Below are positions 15,244-20,261 of a stretch of DNA of 20,261 nucleotides, one piece after another (position 1 is the stretch's first letter; the number at the start of each line of letters is the position of its first letter). The notes beneath the pieces are model-generated. The model was not told where the DNA came from and did not search any database. It saw only the letters and a program-made list of their open reading frames with translations. The position numbers were made by a program, and so were the translations under genes. The DNA comes from SAR202 cluster bacterium (GTDB lineage Bacteria > Chloroflexota > Dehalococcoidia > UBA3495): positions 1 to 20,261 of the forward strand of contig VFFT01000091.1 in the NCBI GenBank assembly GCA_009392775.1. Direction: 5' to 3'.

Positions 15244-17067
15244 CTAATCAGCTTCAATATTAACAGTCACGGAACTTAGAGTGACGGGTATCACAGCATC
15301 ATCGCTATCATCGAGTGTCATGACGACACGGTGAGTAACCACTCCTCGTTCAGTACGAGCCGATTCATCAACATATGAAACCCTTGCTGAGAGTTTCATG
15401 CCGTCAGAACCTATTTTTATCGAAACAGACTTCCCTACGTTAACCATATCAATGTCTGATGCATCAATTATTGAATGGACTTCTACAACATTAGGGTCAA
15501 CAATTTCTAACACAAGCGAATTGTTAGTCACTTTATCGTCCACATCGACATTAACTATAGATATAATCCCATCAAAAGGCGCTAATACATTAGCCCCATC
15601 CAGATTAGAGATCGCATCTTCAAGAATCGCTTCTTTCGACTTTAACGTCGCAGTTTTGACATCAACGTTAAAACTGTCCGGACCATCCATAAGATCATTA
15701 AGTTCCTCTCGGGCCAGCGCCACCGCAATCTCTCTTGTTTCCAATTCCACAGCGTCAGCTCCAAGCATTTCTCTCGCCAACTCCTGATCTGCGACAGATA
15801 ATTTAGATTTAGCATCGGCTACATTTGACTCCAACACATTGAGATTTACTGTATCTGGACCGTCCAATTCTTTCTGCAAATCTATCTCTGCCTGCGCTAA
15901 GGTAGCCCTAGCCACTTCCACTGCTGACTGTCTAGTATCTAAGTCCAGTGCCTGGTCTACCGAATCCATCAAATCTTTTAATAATTTTTCAGCATCTGCA
16001 AATTCTACTTCTGCCACTGACACAGCTGTATCTAATTTTTGTTTATCCAGACCCTTGTTATTTTCCAGTTCAGCCAATTCATCCTCAGATTGTTGGAAAT
16101 TAGTTAACGCTTCCTCATAAGCAGCAATAACTGCAGCTTCCGCTTTGGCATCCACAACTATGCCCGGGTTGACTGTATCTTTGACTGGATCACGTCTAAA
16201 TGCGTACAGATTATCCTCAGCCACGGTCAGAGCCGTCTGGGCTGTAGTTTTCACCAAAAAAGCATCAGCGACAGATTCCTCAAAATCAACCTCAAAATTA
16301 TCCAAGTCTTCCTTAGCGGACTCTAACACAGCCTCTTTAGTTGCCAATGTCTTGTTGGCATCTGCAATTAAATGTGCTTGGTCCGAATCATAATATTCCA
16401 ATTTCTCTATCGCATTATCCAGAGTCGTTTCCGCGGTAATTTTAGCCTTTCTTGCTTTTGCTAGGCTAGATTGGTAGGTTCTCTGAAAATCTTCCAGTAG
16501 CTCCTCCGCAGTCTTTAAGGCCAATTTTGCATCCGAGTAAACTTTTTGAGCAACTGCAAGATCTTTCTCGTAATCCATTCGGTAATCAATCAGATGTTCT
16601 TCAGCAGACTTTAGGGTCTTATTGGCAGCGACTATATTATTATCTAGGGTTGCCTTCTCAAGAGGGATTGAATTGAACTCTTCGGTTGCCGCATCAAGTG
16701 CTTCAATCGCCTTGTTCACATCTGATCTTGCTATAGCGACTTTCTCTTCCAAGCTTGCCACCGTCACATCATCAAGAGTAGCTAGAACGCTGCCTTTTTC
16801 TACACTATCTCCTTCAGACACATGGACAGAACCCACTTCGCCATTACTGGAAAAACTTAACTCCAGTGTATTGGGAAACACCAGAGTGCCCGGCCGTGAT
16901 AAATCTTCCAGATAAGATTTATCACCTGACATAGTGAGGATATCAACGTTCTCGGGCACTGCCGAACCATTAGATCTGATCAATATGAATGCAACTGTCG
17001 CCACAATTAACCCACCGACAACGCAAGCAATTATTACTTTCCTGCTGAACCAAGTTGAGATGTTCAC
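15244..17067 (-). CDS. HlyD/AcrA-type periplasmic adaptor with very long helical region
   Basis: The protein has 607 residues. An N-terminal membrane anchor (11-30, VIIACVVGGLIVATVAFILI) is followed by the first half of a biotinyl-lipoyl domain (about 66-100, FSSNGEVGSVHVSEGDSVEKG). Then come about 390 residues of helical, coiled-coil-like sequence. The second lipoyl half is at 494-525 (VLAPFDGIISIVNVDVDDKV). A short beta-barrel end (to 607) lacks the usual longer C-terminal domain. The helical part contains about four 30-35-residue units of the form L--L-GPD followed by A---L spacing. It links the RND pump to the outside layer of the envelope. The GTG start is supported by AGGAG with 7-nt spacing. 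It lies 45 nt downstream of the RND gene in the same operon. The helical part is much longer than in typical adaptors. Confidence 0.88.
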   Translation of the reverse strand: MNISTWFSRKVIIACVVGGLIVATVAFILIRSNGSAVPENVDILTMSGDKSYLEDLSRPGTLVFPNTLELSFSSNGEVGSVHVSEGDSVEKGSVLATLDDVTVASLEEKVAIARSDVNKAIEALDAATEEFNSIPLEKATLDNNIVAANKTLKSAEEHLIDYRMDYEKDLAVAQKVYSDAKLALKTAEELLEDFQRTYQSSLAKARKAKITAETTLDNAIEKLEYYDSDQAHLIADANKTLATKEAVLESAKEDLDNFEVDFEESVADAFLVKTTAQTALTVAEDNLYAFRRDPVKDTVNPGIVVDAKAEAAVIAAYEEALTNFQQSEDELAELENNKGLDKQKLDTAVSVAEVEFADAEKLLKDLMDSVDQALDLDTRQSAVEVARATLAQAEIDLQKELDGPDTVNLNVLESNVADAKSKLSVADQELAREMLGADAVELETREIAVALAREELNDLMDGPDSFNVDVKTATLKSKEAILEDAISNLDGANVLAPFDGIISIVNVDVDDKVTNNSLVLEIVDPNVVEVHSIIDASDIDMVNVGKSVSIKIGSDGMKLSARVSYVDESARTERGVVTHRVVMTLDDSDDAVIPVTLSSVTVNIEAD

Positions 17068-17112
17068 TTAAGAACTCCTGAAACATTCATATTTGAGAAG
17101 GCAAACTACCAT

Positions 17113-20100
17113 TTAAGAACCTTCGTTAGGAGACGATCTATCAAGTCGTACGACTCGACTAATGGAACCTTTCGCAGCATCAAACCATCTTGGAACATTC
17201 ACATGAAGCAAAGTATAAATTACTGGAACCACGATAAGAGTCAGTACCGTTGAACTTGCCAAACCACCAATTACAACAGTCGCAAGCTCTGCCCCAATTA
17301 TTCCACCATCACCACTAGGAGATGTTGCAAGGGGAAGCAACGCGAAAGTAGTAGTAAAAGCCGTCATTAGTATTGGTCTCAACCTGGTCCTACCGCCCTC
17401 TATCAACGCGTCATAGACACTCATACCCCTGCTTCGCAGCTGTTCCACGAATGTTATAAGGACGATAGCATTCGTAACTACGACACCGATCAATAATAAT
17501 AACCCCATCAAGGCGGAAAGACTCAAAGTACGATCAGTCACCGCCAGGGCAACCAAAGCACCCACTATAGCCAATGGAAGGCTCAGCACTACAATAAACG
17601 GATCTCTAAGCGATCCTAGGCTCGCCACCATTACTAAATACACCAAAATGATTCCAATCAACATCGCAGTAAATACGTCTTGGAATCCTTCCCCTATTTG
17701 GCTAAATATACCGCCAGTCTCTACCGATACCCCTGGAGGCATATCCAGATTCTGAATTATTGAATCAACTTTGACTCCTACGGCACGTGTATCTTCCGCC
17801 GTTATTTCACCTGATATTGTGACAGATCTTTCAAGGTCGAATCGACTTATACTGACAGGACCTTGTTCAATACCTATATCACTTATTGAGCCTAGTTTAA
17901 CCGCGCCTAGAGCCCCATGTATGCTTATATTTTTAAGTTCGTCCAATTCGTCTAACGTGTCTGTGTTCCCCTTCACAACTATGTCAAAAGTGGTATCGCG
18001 TATATCAATATCACTAATGTCTGACCCTACCATCAGTTGATTTACCTGTCGTCCCACATCGATGACCGACAGTCCAAAAGCCGCAGCCTCTTCTGGATTA
18101 ACTGAAATCCTGACTTCGTCCTTCGCGTCTGAAATGTCACTGGACACATTAACTATCCCCTCTAATTCCCTCAAACCTGCAATCAACTTTTTGGCTGTGC
18201 CAGAAATATCCGAGAAATTAGGGCCCACCACGGTAATTTCCAAATCTTCAGAAGGCGGCCCACCACTAAGTGCGTTGACTGTAACGATCATATCTTCGCT
18301 GGGCGGTATATCTTCGCGAATCATATCTGCAATTGATTCCGGAACACCTTCCTTCGGCAATCGCATGAAGAATCCTGCGGTGTGAAAACCAGAACTAACA
18401 GCCGATGGCCCAAATTGATCAGACACACCACCTAATGAAACTTGATAAACGTCTATATAACCATTATCACTATATTTTTCGAGAATGCTCTCAACTCTAG
18501 TCACTTCCTGGAAAGTCCTACCAATAGATGTCCCTGTGGGCAACTCAACATCCACTGTTATGTACTCGGGACTTCCGGCAGGGAAAAAAGTGATTGGTAT
18601 AACTAACAATAACAACAGACTGGCCAATACCACACCAAAGGAGCTCAACAGGGTTACGAGCCTATTTTTCAGACTCCACATAAGAATCGGGGTGTAAAAA
18701 CGCTGCAGCCATGTGTCATGTGTCGCAGCATTGTCCAAAGTTCCTGGGAAGTCTCCTTCTCTCAGCAATAAAACTCCTAGAACTGGGACCGCAGTAAGCG
18801 CCACAAGTGTAGAAGCTAGCAGAGCGAAACTTACAGACAAGGCGAAAGGGGTAAAAAATTCCCCTACCAGTCCCTGTATAAAGGCGAGAGGAACAAACAC
18901 TGCAACAGTGGTCAAAGTAGATGATACGATAGCAGCTCCCACCTCTTTAGTGCCATCTACAGCGGCTTGGTATCGATCCTCGCCACGCTGCATGTGCCTA
19001 TACATATTTTCAAGAACTACAATACTGTCATCTACTACTCTACCGACTGCGATGGCGAGCCCAGCAAGGCTCATAAAATTAAGCGACAGACCATACAAAG
19101 CCATCACCAAGATTCCAGTCAGCACGCTTAGCGGAATCGAAATACCTATTATCAAAGTAGGCCTAAGTGTAGTAGCTACGCCTCTCAACAATGTTGGCCG
19201 GATGTTAATGAGAAAGATAAAAACTGCTGACACCGCAAATAAAAATCCGAGTGTCCCTTCTTTAAGCAATGATGAAAGCTGTCTTTTGACTTCTGGCCCG
19301 TCATTCTGTATCACTAGAACATTTACGTCGGGCGGCAGTCCCTCAATAGTGTCAAGCTTTTCTATAATTCCTTCTGTAACATCGACTGTATTAGCGTCCG
19401 GTTTCTTTAAAACTGCCATATTGATACTGGGCTTACCGTTAGTCCTAGAAATCGTGGTAGCTTCATCTGTATCAAACGTGATAGAGGCTATATCCTTCAA
19501 GCGCACTATCCTGTCGCCTCGCTTATGCCCAGCCACAGGGACTGCCACATCATTCTTTTCAAAACCGATAGCTAAGTCCCTCAGGTCTTCAATGGACCCA
19601 AACTCATTGGTAGTTCTCACCAAGAAACTCGAACCGTCTTTATCAATGGTTCCAGACGGGAAACTAGCATTGTTACCCGCTATGGCGTTAGATATTTGCG
19701 TTATAGAAAATCCCAGATCATCTGCTTTTTGCGTATCGACCGTTACCATCACCTGCTCTTCTATTTCTCCAGCGACACTAACGTCGAACACCCCTTCAAC
19801 CTTATCGATAGCAGGCATAATATGGTCGTCTATAACACGTTGAATGGAAGGAATATCACGGTCTCCACTTACGCTAAGTTGGAGTACTGGAAAAGTATCG
19901 GAATTTAATCTATATACATACGGCTCATATGGTAGGTCCAGCCCATTAATATCACTTTCTACGGTCCGTTCCGCTTCATCCATATCCTCGCCGAATTCGA
20001 ATGTAAGTTGTATGAAAGAAAAATTTTCAGAAGATTCAGATCTAATCTCTCTAAGTCCTTCAGTACCATCTACAGCTTCTTCAATCGGTTTAGTAATCTG

Positions 20101-20261
20101 TCTAACAACGGTTTCCGGATCACCACTTGGGTAACTGGTTCCTATCAGAATATTAGGGAATTCAATTTCCGGGAATAACTCCCGTTGCAAGTTAGTGTAA
20201 GTGAAAACTCCACCCAGCAGTACTAACACGATGATTAGAACCGTCACAGATCTACGTTGCA
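17113..20261 (-). CDS. RND-family multidrug/lipid efflux transporter (5' end outside window)
   Basis: The frame stays open to base 20261, so the true start lies beyond the window. At least 1048 residues are visible, nearly a complete AcrB/SwrC-type protein. The first membrane segment (VTVLIIVLVLLGGVF) leads into LQRELFPEIEFPNI, then the porter domain TSYPSGDPETVVRQITKPIEEAV. Numbered from the GTG at 20247, TM4 carries GLAIAVGRVVDDSIVVLENMY with the proton-relay pair Asp406/Asp407. A second porter region and TM8-12 follow, with LIGVVVTNAIVLITF, where the AcrB Lys940 position is Thr. Proton-driven export from membrane or periplasm is expected. The substrate is unknown. It is followed by its HlyD-type adaptor; no outer-membrane channel gene is in the window. 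Confidence 0.95.
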   Translation of the reverse strand, partial: QRRSVTVLIIVLVLLGGVFTYTNLQRELFPEIEFPNILIGTSYPSGDPETVVRQITKPIEEAVDGTEGLREIRSESSENFSFIQLTFEFGEDMDEAERTVESDINGLDLPYEPYVYRLNSDTFPVLQLSVSGDRDIPSIQRVIDDHIMPAIDKVEGVFDVSVAGEIEEQVMVTVDTQKADDLGFSITQISNAIAGNNASFPSGTIDKDGSSFLVRTTNEFGSIEDLRDLAIGFEKNDVAVPVAGHKRGDRIVRLKDIASITFDTDEATTISRTNGKPSINMAVLKKPDANTVDVTEGIIEKLDTIEGLPPDVNVLVIQNDGPEVKRQLSSLLKEGTLGFLFAVSAVFIFLINIRPTLLRGVATTLRPTLIIGISIPLSVLTGILVMALYGLSLNFMSLAGLAIAVGRVVDDSIVVLENMYRHMQRGEDRYQAAVDGTKEVGAAIVSSTLTTVAVFVPLAFIQGLVGEFFTPFALSVSFALLASTLVALTAVPVLGVLLLREGDFPGTLDNAATHDTWLQRFYTPILMWSLKNRLVTLLSSFGVVLASLLLLLVIPITFFPAGSPEYITVDVELPTGTSIGRTFQEVTRVESILEKYSDNGYIDVYQVSLGGVSDQFGPSAVSSGFHTAGFFMRLPKEGVPESIADMIREDIPPSEDMIVTVNALSGGPPSEDLEITVVGPNFSDISGTAKKLIAGLRELEGIVNVSSDISDAKDEVRISVNPEEAAAFGLSVIDVGRQVNQLMVGSDISDIDIRDTTFDIVVKGNTDTLDELDELKNISIHGALGAVKLGSISDIGIEQGPVSISRFDLERSVTISGEITAEDTRAVGVKVDSIIQNLDMPPGVSVETGGIFSQIGEGFQDVFTAMLIGIILVYLVMVASLGSLRDPFIVVLSLPLAIVGALVALAVTDRTLSLSALMGLLLLIGVVVTNAIVLITFVEQLRSRGMSVYDALIEGGRTRLRPILMTAFTTTFALLPLATSPSGDGGIIGAELATVVIGGLASSTVLTLIVVPVIYTLLHVNVPRWFDAAKGSISRVVRLDRSSPNEGS

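Noticed and set aside
18713..19843. Long plus-strand open frame (376 codons) opposite the RND gene
   Set aside because: It is antisense to a clear RND protein, its translation is Ser/Thr-rich without recognisable domains, and it is a frame shadow.

Overview
The window looks like chromosome from an uncultivated marine Chloroflexota bacterium, most likely the SAR202 / Dehalococcoidia lineage. This is an inference from gene content: within 20 kb there are two luciferase-like (LLM) flavin/F420 oxidoreductases, an enolase-superfamily protein, a CocE-type hydrolase, an alpha/beta hydrolase, a GMC oxidoreductase, a cupin and a VOC protein. These are families known to be expanded in SAR202. The RND pump has a Thr where AcrB has its proton-relay Lys, a form I associate with SwrC-like pumps of monoderm bacteria. 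Base composition is moderate (low-to-mid 40s % GC by eye). No phage, IS, CRISPR or rRNA was seen.

Layout. 1-146 (-): start of a VOC/glyoxalase gene that leaves the window. 379-1452 (+): a small zinc-ribbon protein and a SirB1-type transglutaminase-like/TPR protein. 1454-5319 (-): a three-gene operon, transcribed as enolase-superfamily protein, GH105-like hydrolase with an extra N-terminal domain, then LLM oxidoreductase. It has a good sigma70-type promoter at 5346-5374. 5396-6109 (-): an alpha/beta hydrolase with Thr at the nucleophile position. 6369-8204 (+): a CocE/NonD hydrolase, converging with an 8-bp overlap on 8197-9132 (-), a second LLM oxidoreductase. 9207-10754 (-): a GMC oxidoreductase. 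10912-12551 (+): a cupin and an MFS transporter, divergent from the GMC gene with promoters on both strands. 12638-12712 (+): tRNA-Thr(CGT). 12811-13464 (+): a repeat-containing putative lipoprotein. 13496-15144 (-): a UGSC selenoprotein with in-frame TGA, plus its uncharacterised partner. 15244-20261 (-): an RND pump followed by its HlyD-type adaptor; the pump gene's 5' end lies outside the window.

The best discovery in the window is the selenoprotein. Two apparently separate reading frames (14854-15144 and 14611-14820, minus) are one 177-codon gene interrupted by TGA. The TGA sits exactly at the first position of a U-G-S-C motif. A perfect 7-bp hairpin with a G-U-G loop begins 12 nt after it, placed as a bacterial SECIS should be. 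Automatic gene calling would split or discard this gene. The 366-residue gene 14 nt downstream is probably its functional partner.

Together the genes suggest a heterotrophic oxidative/hydrolytic catabolic repertoire (sugar acids or uronate-like glycans, esters/amides, alcohols, possibly F420- or FMN-linked oxygenation) with uptake and efflux transporters. Exact substrates cannot be read from the sequence. Gene-free stretches are all under 300 bp. The longest, 6110-6368, separates divergent hydrolase genes; I saw no convincing promoter pair or other element in it.
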